NCBI GenBank assembly: GCA_023053575.1 | Contig: JAKZAP010000021.1 | Span: 13,516,212 to 13,580,211 of the forward strand | DNA length: 64,000 nucleotides | From: Branchinecta lynchi | Taxonomy: Eukaryota; Arthropoda; Branchiopoda; Anostraca; Branchinectidae | Direction of reading: 5' to 3' | Part shown: piece by piece, positions 39,178 through 51,253 of the stretch | How positions within the stretch are numbered: position 1 is the first letter of the stretch | Layout: the number at the start of each line of letters is the position of its first letter | Made by a program: the position numbers and the translations under genes | The notes under the pieces: model-generated | The model's database searches: none | What the model saw: only the letters and a program-made list of their open reading frames with translations | Told to the model about the DNA's origin: nothing

Positions 39178-39646
39178 TGTAGCAACCACGGTTCATGGAC
39201 CTTTCCAGTACAGGAAGTTCAGTATACGGCTGAGTGAATAAACGCAGGTGGAATTGTTGCAGGCCTTGATCACCACTCTTTATAACGACACGCACCTGGA
39301 GGAACCACTGTCAGTCGTTGGTTCGGTTGCTTGCCGTCACGATGCCAGTGTTTTTGCCAGGTCGTGTCGCTTGTGTATTTCTTACATCTTAAGGTCAGGT
39401 CAGATCTATACTTCGGTTTAATCTATGGATTCTTTATTTGGTATTTAGTATCTTTCTATATACTTCATTAATCTCAGATCTTTTATTAAACATCATATTT
39501 TCGTACACGGTGTTCTGTGGTTGATTCGATATAGGGTTATCTTGGTACGGTTTTCTTATCTGTACGCGCCCCAGAAACCCAGCTCGGCTGGTCACGCTAT
39601 CTACCAGCTAGGGAAAACGGTTCCCTGGCCACTGCGGGGCGCTACA
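39178..39646 (+). repeat. 5' LTR of the LARD-like element
   Basis: TG…CA ends. It matches 44504-44973 with about one indel and two substitutions. Confidence 0.88.
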
Positions 39647-42600
39647 GTTATTTTGATGGCAGCGGTTAATTTGATAGTGATTGATAGTAAATATATACGC
39701 CTTAAGGGTTAGTTGAAATAATTGATTTTTCTAGAAGCTCAAGATTTTGTTTCTTGGTTGAATTAAGTGGTAATTTGTTAAGAAGCGGTAATTTGCTGAA
39801 ACACGGTACCGGCGACCTAATCGTCAGGGGGTATACATATGATTTTTACCCAAGATTGTTTTTTTTTTAAACTCGGAAGTTTTTTCACTGTTCTTCAGTG
39901 CGTGTCTCGCGGGATTTCGGTTTCTTTTCGGTAGTGCTTGCCGAGGTGTGAATTTCAGTCTGGACCAGTGAGGGCGGTCCGTTAAGTGTTTTACCTAGAT
40001 CTGACCTTAGGCTGTGTAGTTTTGGAATGCAAGTACTAGGAATGTAGGATTTTTTTTTTTGTGTCTCTTATGCCTTAAATTTGGACGAAGCTTTAGTCTA
40101 CTTATCGCGGTCATCTTAAGCCTCATTTAGCCTCAATGTCTTCTGCGTCGAATTTGTTGATTAAGACAGTAAGAATAGCTGCGTTATAAAAACTTTTCGG
40201 TGCGATTTCTTATTCCTGTTAAGAAGACTGCTAGTGGCAGGCATATAGCTCTGTCTGTCAAAACTCAGATATTAAGACTACGGAAGTTACGGAACTATTC
40301 AGTACTCACAGTGCGTGCATGTTAATAGAAGAACCGGTTAAGCAAATTTATTTTCTCGCGCAAAGAAGCGCATTGCCCTTATATATACATTGAAACTAAT
40401 GCTATATCCCAAAGAACAGAACTACGGATTGTGCGTCACGCATACCTGCGGGTGTGTCAATTATCATGCGTAAGCAGCTGTTACAAAGAGTATGGTTTTC
40501 AAGGGTAATTAGTTAACCGGCGAGAACTTTTTTTGTAACCACACCCTACAACGGCAGACGAACGGGAGAGGATTATCTTATGCGTGGAAGCTGTGACTAT
40601 CTTGAGATTTTCTTCTCAAGGCTATGTGATGTGCATTCGAACGGTGGAGATAGGTAGTCTTATAAAACACAACAATTGGGCACATTGAGAGCAATTGGGA
40701 CAATGGACAAACAGGAAGGAAGTGCAAAGGACCTATTTAAAGAATTGTCTTTGAGGACAAACTAAGCATGTTTTTTTTTTTTTTTAAAGCATCAAGAAAA
40801 GTAACTAAGAATTAGCTAGGCAGCAGAAGGAATCCGGTGTACGAACTGGAGTAGAATAGACGGTTCGGATTGGCTAGAGTGAAGAGGTACGACCCCAGAC
40901 TGGCTAGATTGATTGTCGGCAATAAAAACTGATTAAGGTTACTGATAAGTTTATGAAGCCAGGTTAGGCTAATTGTTCAGCAAGGTCACGGAATGGAGGA
41001 GCTGTTTTTCAAGTTAAGGGCGCCTACCAGGATTGGGTACGCGGTGGATTTTGAGCTCCTGCGATTTAATTTGAGGTACGCGCAGGGATACAGTTAGGCG
41101 GCAGCAGACAGTTACGCTAGACATAGACGTCATGTGACACAAGTTGAGAGAAAGCGACACGACCAGAGCAAGCAACCCGCCCTCAGAACCACGGCTGGCA
41201 ACCCAGGGTGAGAACGTAGAACATTCTTAAATTTTTATTTTTGCAGATCTTGCAATAATTAGTAGTTCCCAGGTAACAGGCAAAGGACACGGAATTACAC
41301 GTTCCAGAAGCGCGGTAACATCCAGAGCAGTATTAGCTTCAGTGTTGCGGAAGGACAGAGGGGCCACGACTTGGACCCATTCAGAATTAAAGTTAAGTTC
41401 TTTTAGTCCTAACAAGCTAATCTTTGCTCCACTTCCCCCGCAGTTGAAACAGGAAAGTATAGGTATCTTGCAACCCATTGGCTGCAAGGAGCAAAGGGAG
41501 CTGTATGCGTGAAAAACACGATCACGCGTCAATAAAGTATTAGGCGGAAGTTGCACAAGACTAAGGAAAGGAAACGCATAATTTCGATTAAGGTGAATTG
41601 GGAATTCACATGAATGCGGTAAGCAGGCCGACTTTCACTTTGTTGGAAGTCGGCGGACAGTTAATAAACTGGGAAATAACGACTCACTGAGCCGGGGTGC
41701 ACGGGGGCGACTGACACCCAGAGTCGGTTCATGTATGTTGCTATATTCTTCATGAGCCATCCTTCACGACATGGATATTTTTTTTTGGTATCACCAGTTT
41801 TACAGGATTCATGGGATTCGAATCCAGCATATCTAATACCCTATACGAAATAGCAAAGATAACGACCTCCCAGAAACGTGTTGTCTATGAGGTTATCCTA
41901 GTGATGACAGGGAATGAGACAGTTTCTCTCACGATGTAAAATATTTTCTTTTTCTCTAGCATCGACCGATGAATTTGAAATTGGCTAGTTTAAAAAAATG
42001 AAAGTAAACAACAACTGTTCATAAGAAGATCAATGCAATTTGAGTTAGATAAACGAGTCCTCGCATCAGCTTTACCAGCAGAAAAATATTTTTCTTAAAT
42101 TCGAAAAGAAAAATTTTACAGAGAAAATAAAATAGAAAGAAGGAACAAGAATCACGAGGGAGCGTTTGTTAGTTATTTTTCAGTGAGTCATAAGAGTGAT
42201 CACCATTTAAGGGTTTAGACAAAATTATGGCACCATCAGACTTGGGCGAATGTGTATATTCGTCAGTTTATAGGCAATCAGCAGGGGCCCATCGGCATAA
42301 TTTTGCCAGTTTTAAATTATTCGGAAGGTTCGGATACACCATGGTAGTAAAATGGCTCAGGGGTTTTCGAGAAAACCAAGTCTAGGCAGCTCCAGAAGGA
42401 GGATGCAACCTAGGAAACGCGTTTCTGCGTTTGATGCTGGATTGACCTAGGATTTTGGTTCTATTACTTTGTAATAAGCCAGGTAGTCAAAGCGCTTTGC
42501 AATTCGGATAAATTTGTCCGATACCTCCACTGCGGGATGGCCACTCGGGTGGAAAGTCAGGGATTGACAAATCTATCGGGACGTTTACGAACACGGAGTT

Positions 42601-44503
42601 TCGGGAAAGTCTGGTGGGCTGCCTAGGGACATGTCGGGCAAGACTGAAAGAGGTTGGATAGGTCTCGACTATTCAACGGTACGAACAAGGGTAAATTTCT
42701 TTCGAAAGTTTTAATTCCTAGACAAAACACTCGTCTGGGGATGGTTTTTTTCTGCAGCTTTGGAAGCTGACAGGTTCGAAGTGATACAATGATAAAGAAA
42801 CCCTTAAAGTTCATTTCATAGCAGCACAGTTTTATGTATGGATTATAATTCCATGTGACAGGGACGCTTGCTTTAAGGTTGAGCAGATCCGGGAATGTCA
42901 TTTAGGCTGGATTCGGGCCATGGTCAGTTCAAAGACCAGATTAGCCGAGGAGCTAATGGATGAATAAAACGGTTGGGAACCGGAAGTAGCCTCGAAAATT
43001 TTGTGTCTGGCGTTTGCAGTATCAGCATGTTTGTGAGGAAATTTTACGACACAGGTCGATTTGTTTTTGTTTCTAACGAACATGGAATATTTTTGCTTTC
43101 CAGGATTAGCGAAAGCAGTGCAGTTTTTTGGGGGGAGAGAAGATGCACGTTGCATTACGAGAATTGACAATAAGTAAGAAAAGTCAAATTGGGCTTGGGT
43201 GACTGTAAAGGTCATAGACAATAAAGGAAACTTGGAGTTCCAGCAAAGTGTTCAGACATCGGAAGATGTCTTTGTTCAAACCTAAGAATTTTGTTTGAAA
43301 ACAAAGTCTACAAGGCAGTAAGAGTTTAATTTTTGTCATTGACTGTCTAACCGTTAGTCAATTTTTCAATTCCGTTTTATTGTCAAATAACAGAATTAGA
43401 GTTGGATTCTAGTAGGGATGTGGGCAACAGAGTGGATACAGACGGGTTCGCTCATTAGAATAATTGGATATCATAGCTCTGAGCTGTTTAGTTTAAATTG
43501 AAAACAAAATTAAGTCGAAAAGATTTAATCAAGTTGTTGTTTATTGCGAAACGCTTTATTTAAACAGTTTTTATGATCTTAATCAGATACTCCGACAAAT
43601 GGGAGTACTGCCAGCCATTTTCTGCAACTTTTGTTTTAGTCCAGGGTATCTCAGTTTTCTTCGAAGGACAAGTTTTCTTGTCAGATTTGCTTTGCGTGCG
43701 TGTAAGTTCAGAATAGTTTCAACTTCAGCACCGAAAACCAAATTTTGGGTTGAATAAATCCTGATATCACACATTTTGTCCGGGATGCAATTTGGATTGG
43801 ACGGGCATCAACGGTGAACGCTCTACGATTGTGTGCGGACACATAAAGGTGTAACTAAGTACGGTTAGAAAGCGGTGGATACGAAGATTTATGGTTTTGG
43901 GTTGTATCGATTTGTTTTCCTAGAGAAGGTAAACCAAGATTTTAGCGTCATTTTTTACTGACTGCGTTGTTGATTGAGTCGACAAAGTGTATGCTTCAAA
44001 CTGGTCAAACGAGAGGAAAACGGACTAGTTTCTATTTTCTAGCGTTGAAATTCCGACGGAAAGGTGCGACGGAATCGGGCAGTTAGTGAAATAAAACAAG
44101 CATTTGTTTTTTTTTTCGAAATGATTCCGCTGAGTACGTTTTAGGAAGCCGTCGGCGAAGTCGTCGGTAGTCTGACGCCATGGTCCCTTGTGTCTCGCTC
44201 TCTGTTTTGGCAACAACAACACTGAAGAGGAATGATACTGCTCGACTATGCGATGGATGGCGCAGATTTGTTGAATTTGAGAGACAGATTTTAACTTTAC
44301 GAAACTTGTTACCCGGATGGCGTTATGTTCGTTCTCACCAAGGGGATTGATCAAGGCACAACTTAACCTGACTCACTCAGCAGAAAACTCTTTCTTTAGT
44401 AGTTTGATCAGCCAGGATTTAGTTTTTCTCCCCTCTGGGATAACGTTAAATTTTTTTTTTTAACGAGGTTTCAGGTGATGAAACCGTCTAAGAGGGGGGC
44501 AGT
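39647..44503 (+). other. Interior of the LARD-like element, non-coding
   Basis: 4857 bp with T- and A-runs and many stops in all six frames. I see no protein motif, no tandem repeat block and no terminal repeat of another element. The two longest frames (about 109 codons, 41227-41556 and 44025-44354, both minus) have no recognisable similarity. Confidence 0.7.
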
Positions 44504-44973
44504 TGTAGCAACCACGGTTCATGGACCTTTCCAGTACAGGAAGTTCAGTATACGGCTGAGTGAATAAACGCAGGTGGAATTGTTGCAGGCCTTGATCACC
44601 ACTCTTTATAACGACACGCACCTGGAGGAACCACTGTCAGTCGTTGGTTCGGTTGCTTGCCGTCACGATGCCAGTGTTTTTTGCCAGGTCGTGTCGCTTG
44701 AGTATTTCTTACATCTTAAGGTCAGGTCAGATCTATACTTCGGTTTAATCTATGGATTCTTTATTTGGTATTTAGTATCTTTCTATATACTTGATTAATC
44801 TCAGATCTTTTATTAAACATCATATTTTCGTACACGGTGTTCTGTGGTTGATTCGATATAGGGTTATCTTGGTACGGTTTTCTTATCTGTACGCGCCCCA
44901 GAAACCCAGCTCGGCTGGTCACGCTATCTACCAGCTAGGGAAAACGGTTCCCTGGCCACTGCGGGGCGCTACA
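44504..44973 (+). repeat. 3' LTR of the LARD-like element
   Basis: Matches 39178-39646; followed by GAAT. Confidence 0.88.
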
Positions 44974-47900
44974 GAATTTTCAAACATCTGTTTGATGAGG
45001 GGGGCGCCGTCTATCTGGATGACGTTATAAACGCCTCAGAAGACAACGATTCGCACACGATTTTGTTGACTAAAGTTTTTACCGCTTTCCGGAAAGCCGG
45101 TCTAAAACTGAAAGCGCGGAAATGTGATCTTTTTAAGGAGGAAGTTATTTTCTTGGGTCATCGGGTCGATAAGAATGGAGTCCGTCCAGACCCCAATAAG
45201 CTAAGTGCGGTACGTAACATTGCATACCCAAAGGACGTCAGCGAACTGCGCTCATGTATAGGTCTGTTTTCGTATTTTCGCAAATTCGTCCCTAAATTTT
45301 CGGCTATAGCGTCGCCACTAATTAAACTGCGATCTAAATTGTTAGAAGAACCTATACTTGGCCTTCCAGATCTTGGTCGGTCCGCGAAACCGATGAAATT
45401 TTTTTGCGATGCTAGCAAAAGGGCGTGTGGAGGGTTTTTGACCCAGGGACAGGGTGGGAGGCAAAAGGTCTTACAGTATACGTCACGTACTTTCAACGAC
45501 GACATGCGGCGGTTCAACAGGAAGCCTTAGCCATAATTCACTGCATCAGGTCATTTCGCCCTTATTTGCTCGGTAGAAAATTCATTGTTTCCTCGGATCA
45601 TAAGCCTCTTCAGTGGTTGATGAAGAGTACAGGGAAGGATCTTACCGAAAAGTGGGCTAGAATGCAGATGGAACTGCAAGGGTACGAATTTGAGATTACG
45701 CACATCCCCGGGACTCAGATCGTCGTTACAGACGCTCAAAGTAGGCTCCCTACGACTATTCCAACTCCCGCGATAATGGCCATAATACCAGGGGCGGACA
45801 ATAATTTTTCCTCAAAGGCACTGCGGGAATGGCAGGGGAAGGACGGGTTTTCATCTGCAGTACGTAACTACCTTAAACATGGCAGGGGGTTACCCTCTCA
45901 AATCGAAACTCAAGTCCTGCGCGAAATCGAAAATTTTGTTCTTGACGACGGCTTACTTTGTTACGTTTACACACCGTATCAAAACTCTCGCAGGCCTGAT
46001 TTGCGGGTAGTACCAGTTTTACCTCGTTCACTCATTCCGGAAGTTCTTTTTGATGGCAATGATTTCAAAATATCGGGTCATTTTGGGTTTCTCAAGACAT
46101 ATGAGCGCGTGCGCAACCGTTTTTACTTTCGGAACATGTACAACGTTGTCAAAGAATATGTGCAGTGTTGCCTTGATTGTTGTCAACGCAAAGATCTTAA
46201 CCACACACCCAGGGCTCCTTTGGGCACCATACCCAAGTCCTCTAGACCACTTGATATGATCGGTATCAATCTTCTCGGTCCATTACCCGTTTCTAGTCAT
46301 GGTTCAAAATATATTGTCGTTATCAGCGATCATTTTACGAAGTTCATTGTTCTTACGGCCATAGCAGATAAAACAGCAAAAGCGGTCGCGAGAGCGTTTG
46401 TTGAGCATTTTGTTTTGGTTCAAGGGACTTGCGAACGCTTGATAAGTGATCCGGGTTCAGAATTCATAAATGCAGTCTTCAAAGGAATTCTCGAATTGCT
46501 TGACATCAAGCAACTTCGTACATCTTCGTACCATCCGATGTGTAATGGGGCGGTTGAAAGGCGGAATCGGGATATTGCAAACATTTTAAGCCTATATGTC
46601 AAGGACAGGGGGCATTCTGATTGGGAGGACCAACTTTGCTATGTCAAATTCGCTATGAACGCAGCTTTTCACGAATCCATCTCGGAAAACCCATTTTATG
46701 CTATGTTCCTTCGCGACTCCCGTTTCCCGACGGACACCGTCATTAACAGTAGGGTCTATTATAATCTGGATTCGGATTACAAATCGGAAATGATTACCAG
46801 GCAGAGAACTACGTATCAAACGATCAGGGACAACTCCGATATCGCTCGGAGCGTCAGCGGTTCTACTACAATAGAACCGAAAATCAGAAACCCCTAAAGG
46901 TCGGTGACCTTGTACTTTTGCATACGCCACCCGACGCGAGGTTGCGAAAATTGGACAAGATACGTTGGGTGGGACCTTATCAAATAAATGCAGTTTTGGA
47001 AAATGGTCTAAACTTTAAAATCATTAGGCTATCAGACGGGCGGGTAGAGGTTGTTCACTACAATCGCTTGAAAACATACACTCCCCGGAATCTGTGGGAA
47101 AATGACGTCGTGCAAGATGAGCTGATCATCACACCGGATTTTGACGAAATTTCGTTGCCCGCTCTTGCTCAAGAGCCAGCCGGCGACAGACCTGATAGTT
47201 CTTCTATCAAGAAAACAGTTACTTGGTGGGACAAACAACCTCAAGGCCAAAAGCCTATTTCGGGTCGCGATCCACAAAATTCACTTATCGATGACATGTA
47301 TGATATTGGAACAGCTAATGTTTTACCTTTCTCTCGACAACAAACTAGTGTTTCTAGACCGGATTCCACGGTCTCGAGTTCTGAGTCGGTTGGAAAATTG
47401 CCGAAATTTCGTCCTCAAACACTTTTTCAACGTCCTTTAACTTTACAGCCGTATCATACTGAGCAGTCCACTGAACATGGTGACTGCAAAAGACGTTATT
47501 CTGTGGGTTCTGAATATTTAGAATGGGATGACCCCTACACTGAAACACCTGTTCGGAGGCAGGGGTTGGAAAACTCCTCGAATCTCGAGAGCGAATTATT
47601 AGACGATGCACTGGTGAAAAGAGAACTTTTCACCAGTGCAAAAGAGAACTTTTCACACCAACAACAGTTAGATGCTCTACGCCAACTTTTGGCGAGGCAC
47701 CAGTTTTGAGACAGGGTATCACACCATCTCATGATTTCTACGAAAATCTCGCTGGGGTGGGGATACCGTCATTAGAGGCCCCAAACTACCGTCTAGAGTT
47801 CGAGAGCACAACTGCGCAGGATCCGTTTAGTGATCCTGTGGGCATAAACGATTCATTCACGGGTAATAACTTTCCTCAGGCTAGTACGCGGGTTGACAGG

Positions 47901-48149
47901 TCCCCAGACTTATCACCTGTTCGATCAGAAGAAGAGACACCAAATCAAACGGTAATTGAGACACCTCAGTCTCGGGGGAGTAAAGCATCTCGGTTACCAG
48001 TACCTGAAGAAACCAACCCTCAACAGGGAGGTTTTGGAAGGGCTACACTTGAGGAGACATCGGGTCATTCAGGGCTCGGGTCGGATTTTAGCGATGGGGT
48101 CAACCGTTCTGGCAGCATGCCGGAACTAAGGGGGCCGTTTGGGGAACTC

Positions 48150-48816
48150 AAGGAAGAGATCAATGAAATACTTAAACAAAAATTAGATTCCACCAAAATG
48201 GAGAAGAAAGAGGTAGAGATTGAACTTCGAATGGAAAAATTAGGAAATGAACAAAATAAAATCTTGATGAAAATATCCGAACATACATAGGCGATGTTAA
48301 TAGAAAAAAGAGAGAAAGCGGAGTTTATGAATAAGTTTCTAGTGAAAAGGATAGAGAATAAGGACAAAGAAATTGGGGAAATCAAGGGTCGTCTTGCAGA
48401 CGTGCAAAATTTACTTTGGATACCCAAGAAATGCTTATCGGACCATGTTGAAATTCTCCAAAGAAGTTAAAAATCAGCGAAGATTAGAAGTTGAACTGTT
48501 TAGGAAGGAACGTGCGGAGGCACGTCAAAAATTAACTGAAGCATTACAGTGTAGCATCTGTTTGGAAACAGTTCAAAACCCAGCAGTAGGGAAAGAATGT
48601 GGACATTGGTTTTGTGGCCACTGTATCTCTAGGTACGAAAATCACTACCGGCGCCAGGTACTAGAGACAGATGAGCTATATAGTCTACGATGTATAGTCA
48701 CAGTGTACGATATATAGTCACAGTGTAGATGCCCTTTGGGATTACGTTTTACGGGTGATCCATTTCGGGGACTAGTTGAAACCATACATGCATCAGTTCT
48801 TCCGAATTTGGAATAA
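48150..48816 (+). pseudogene. Copy D: coiled-coil/RING gene, fused to pol tail and broken
   Basis: The pol tail (…RGPFGEL) runs in one frame into a coiled coil (KEEINEILKQKLDSTKMEKKE); the frame spans 47706-48290. The end of pol and the spacer are missing. A stop at 48288 and later frame changes follow. RING ligands CSIC and CGHWFCGHC are visible, but a small duplication near 48690-48730 containing TATAGTCACAGTGTA splits the last CPxC pair. Confidence 0.75.
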
Positions 48817-49027
48817 GGAAATCGGTGCAATTTTGTTTTATGCGTCGCAATTATGCTCTACTCTGAATGCATTGATAATCGTCATCCGACACGCTATTTC
48901 GCTGCATGTTATTGGTGTACTTTGTTGATCCTGTATCAAGTGCAATTCTGCTGCTTTATTATTGTCAAAATGTTTCCCATTAAAAGCTTTAATTTTAGCA
49001 GTTACCACGGGGTTATTTCATTTCAAA
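48817..49027 (+). other. Copy D: RING to CxxC intergenic
   Basis: No gene. It ends TTATTTCATTTCAAA before the ATG; the usual TTTCAG acceptor is changed to TTTCAA here. Confidence 0.5.
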
Positions 49028-49287
49028 ATGGAAAACATCAAATACCTAAAAGGCATGTGCCCCACTGCCGCGGGGTCACGAGACCAAACTTTGCCGGGAA
49101 AGGCAAATGCCCTGACTGCCACGGGAGTATTTTTGTGGCCGAGATGTGGGCAGACTGCCTAGTCTGTCGAAGCGCCACAACATACTCCGTCACGGAGGAA
49201 AATTGGGGGGAGGAAAAGAAAACGGTGGAGCTATGCTGGGGTTGCACGGAAAGGGTTATTAGGATAGTAAAAATATTTAAATTATAA
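49028..49287 (+). pseudogene. Copy D: four-CxxC protein, frameshifted
   Basis: The start is MENIKYLKGMC. Loss of one C in the run after TGTGC (49056-49060) shifts the frame inside the first CxxC. The remaining motifs CPDC, CLVC and CWGC are intact in the other frame to the final IFKL. Confidence 0.85.
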
Positions 49288-49419
49288 AATGGGGAGATTA
49301 AGATCAGGGGAGGTAGGGGTATAAAATCAAGGGGTGAATATAATTGAAAGTATAGGTAACGTTAAAAGAGTAAATGGGGTAATAATAGTTTTTAAAATTT
49401 AACGTTGCTGAGTGGAGGA

Positions 49420-49699
49420 GGTCGTGAAAAATAGCGTAAAAATTTCGGCGGGGCAGGTCTCGCTACATTTTTCACAGCATAGCAAGGGGACGGAAATATT
49501 AAACTCCATAGAAAAGAGCGGCGTCAAGTGGTTCCTCAGAGTAAACTCGCAATTCAGCGAGGTAGTAGAAAGCACAGATCCCTGGATAAAAACGACTTAT
49601 TGTCCAGCTGGAATGTCTAAAACTTCAGAATTAAGCGGACTCCGAAAAATGTATCCTAAAGTAAGACCCGAAAACCTAATCGAGTGGGATAAGATTTAA
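49420..49699 (+). pseudogene. Copy D: 152-aa-protein gene, 5' half deleted
   Basis: The conserved non-coding core (49401-49420) runs directly into VVKNSVKISAGQVSLHFSQHS. The acceptor, the start and the first ~65 codons are gone. The C-terminal part to EWDKI is open. Confidence 0.8.
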
Positions 49700-49785
49700 A
49701 CGATGATAGACCCATGGTTGAGATATTAGATACATTATATATTTTTACCGTAGGTTTATCGTTGCACAAGACGCACAAAAAAAAA

Positions 49786-50688
49786 ATGAACGTTGGATTC
49801 GTGCTGATTATTTCTGTGACAGTATTGGCTTACGACTCGAGAAACTACCACACAACCAAAAATGGTATGGAATTTTAGCTAGTTGACGGCGCTTTAATCC
49901 AGAAAATAAATGGGATCACAATTATGACGTCAGAATGGACTGTTTATTTTGACGTCGAATTGGAACACCTACACTCGACTTGTCGAGCGCTGACCGAGCG
50001 TGCAGAACGTTACTCTGATGCGATAAGATCATTATTCAAACGTAAATCAGCTTATTTCGGCGAAACTGTTTGAAAATATTGCTAAAAATTGTGATAACTC
50101 AATTTTAGTAAAGATTTACGCTATGGACCGCCACAAGGATTCAGTGTTACATATGGTCAGGGAAAGAACCACTATTCTTTCGGGCTTGATATCTAAGAAA
50201 CCAGGATTTAATATTGCGAGTCAGTTAAAGCAAAAACGTGAAGAAGTTTTAAATGATAATTCGGCTGCTCAAATTAAGCGGGACAGAATTAAGGCTGCAG
50301 AGTAATTTCACGATTCTGACACTCAAAATTCATTATGAGACCTGAGAAATCGAATGAAAAGTTTAAATTGGACTATTTTGAAAATTTTATAGGGGATTAC
50401 TAAAGTGGAACAAACGTTAACTGAGCTAGATGGACGGCAAGTTAATATGACTTTGCAAGTTTAACTGGGAGGCATCTATAGGTCCTGGTCGATTAGTTTT
50501 TGGAAGTTGAGAGAGCAGTATCCGTTTTAGAAGTAGGAAAAATCTCAAAGCTTTTAGTGCCACCGAAAGACCTGAAAATGTTGCTCGAACAAGTGGGTCG
50601 TTTAATCCGCTTAAAAGGTCATTATGAATTAGTGGCGAGTGTGGAACCCATTGATGCTTTTGCTTGGTATACGTTTTCGCTTGAGTCT
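49786..50688 (+). pseudogene. Copy D: envelope 1, degraded and interrupted by copy E
   Basis: It starts MNVGFVLIISVTVLAYDS after TTTTTACCGTAG. A stop near 49877, a frame change near 50055 and further stops after 50300 are seen. It aligns with copy E to LLVPPKDLKMLLEQV and AFAWYTF. The LTR of copy E begins at 50689. Confidence 0.82.
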
Positions 50689-51144
50689 TGTTACGGATAG
50701 TATTAGGATATTAAATATCAAAGTTGACTCTGTAATCTGAAATAATGCGGACTGAGAAAAGCAACTCCATATTTGGTAATAATTCAAGCCTCGGGACGGT
50801 GGAAGTAGCCTTATCAGTTTTCCGTGGTCGAACATCCTTTTCCGGAGTTTTCAGGCACGTTTGAATGCGGGAGTAAGAAAATTGGAATCTGATGTGTAGC
50901 CTAAAAACTAGCAGACGTTCTGGAGTGCATATAGAAAGTGGTCACAGTCTAAGAGATCAATAAAGTAAGTGTTAAAAGAAAAGAGTCGACTTCCCGAAAC
51001 GAAAGACTACGATCCCTATACGCCTTCGAAGGGTGAATACTGCTGCCGCTCGAACGCTACCATATAATGCTCCCAAGTGGGACCTAAGCCGCCGGTCCGA
51101 GTATAAAGAGGAATAACACAGGGCAAGAACCTCTCATCGGTTTA
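50689..51144 (+). repeat. Copy E: 5' LTR type B
   Basis: It starts TGTTACGGATAG and ends CATCGGTTTA, followed by CTGGTGACGCG as in element 1. AATAAA and GTAAGT (50965-50970) overlap-adjoin in the middle. Its second half resembles the type A LTR; its first half does not. Confidence 0.85.
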
Positions 51145-51253
51145 CTGGTGACGCGTTGTCTTTCGTTTGGAGGGAAGGTATAGACTAGATGTTTTAGTAC
51201 AGTGCATATTTTAGAGTGTATTTTTCTAGATCAAGTTTTTGAGCGAACGTAGA

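Larger units (their letters stand above)
39178..44973. mobile_element. Non-autonomous LTR retrotransposon (LARD-like), 5.8 kb
   Basis: Two ~470-bp LTRs (39178-39646 and 44504-44973; TGTAGCAACC…GCGCTACA) differ by about three changes. GAAT is duplicated at 39174-39177 and 44974-44977. A purine-rich AGAGGGGGGCAG precedes the 3' LTR, and GATGGCAGCGG follows the 5' LTR as a possible primer site. The 4.86-kb interior has no frame over about 110 codons on either strand and no gag or pol motif, so it must be mobilised in trans. It interrupts RT in copy D. Orientation is probably + from the purine tract. Confidence 0.88.
38233..48149 (+). pseudogene. pol: Copy D: pol, fragmented
   Basis: Pieces are 38233-38277, 38836-39177 and 44974-48149, separated by a MITE and an LTR element. 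RT motifs YRAVTDFRRLND and YLDD remain. A 22-codon deletion follows near 45330 (after SPLIKL) and an 11-base loss near 45500 shifts the frame. RNase H and integrase are then open to 46897, but the first integrase Asp is Asn (GINLLGP, 46268) and DQG is DPG. A one-base loss near 46860 breaks the frame again before the tail (46918-48149). The copy is clearly dead. Confidence 0.88.

Noticed and set aside
41227..44354. Frames of 90-110 codons in the LARD-like interior as possible genes
   Set aside because: Lengths are within chance expectation for nearly 5 kb; no motifs, no clear order, both strands.
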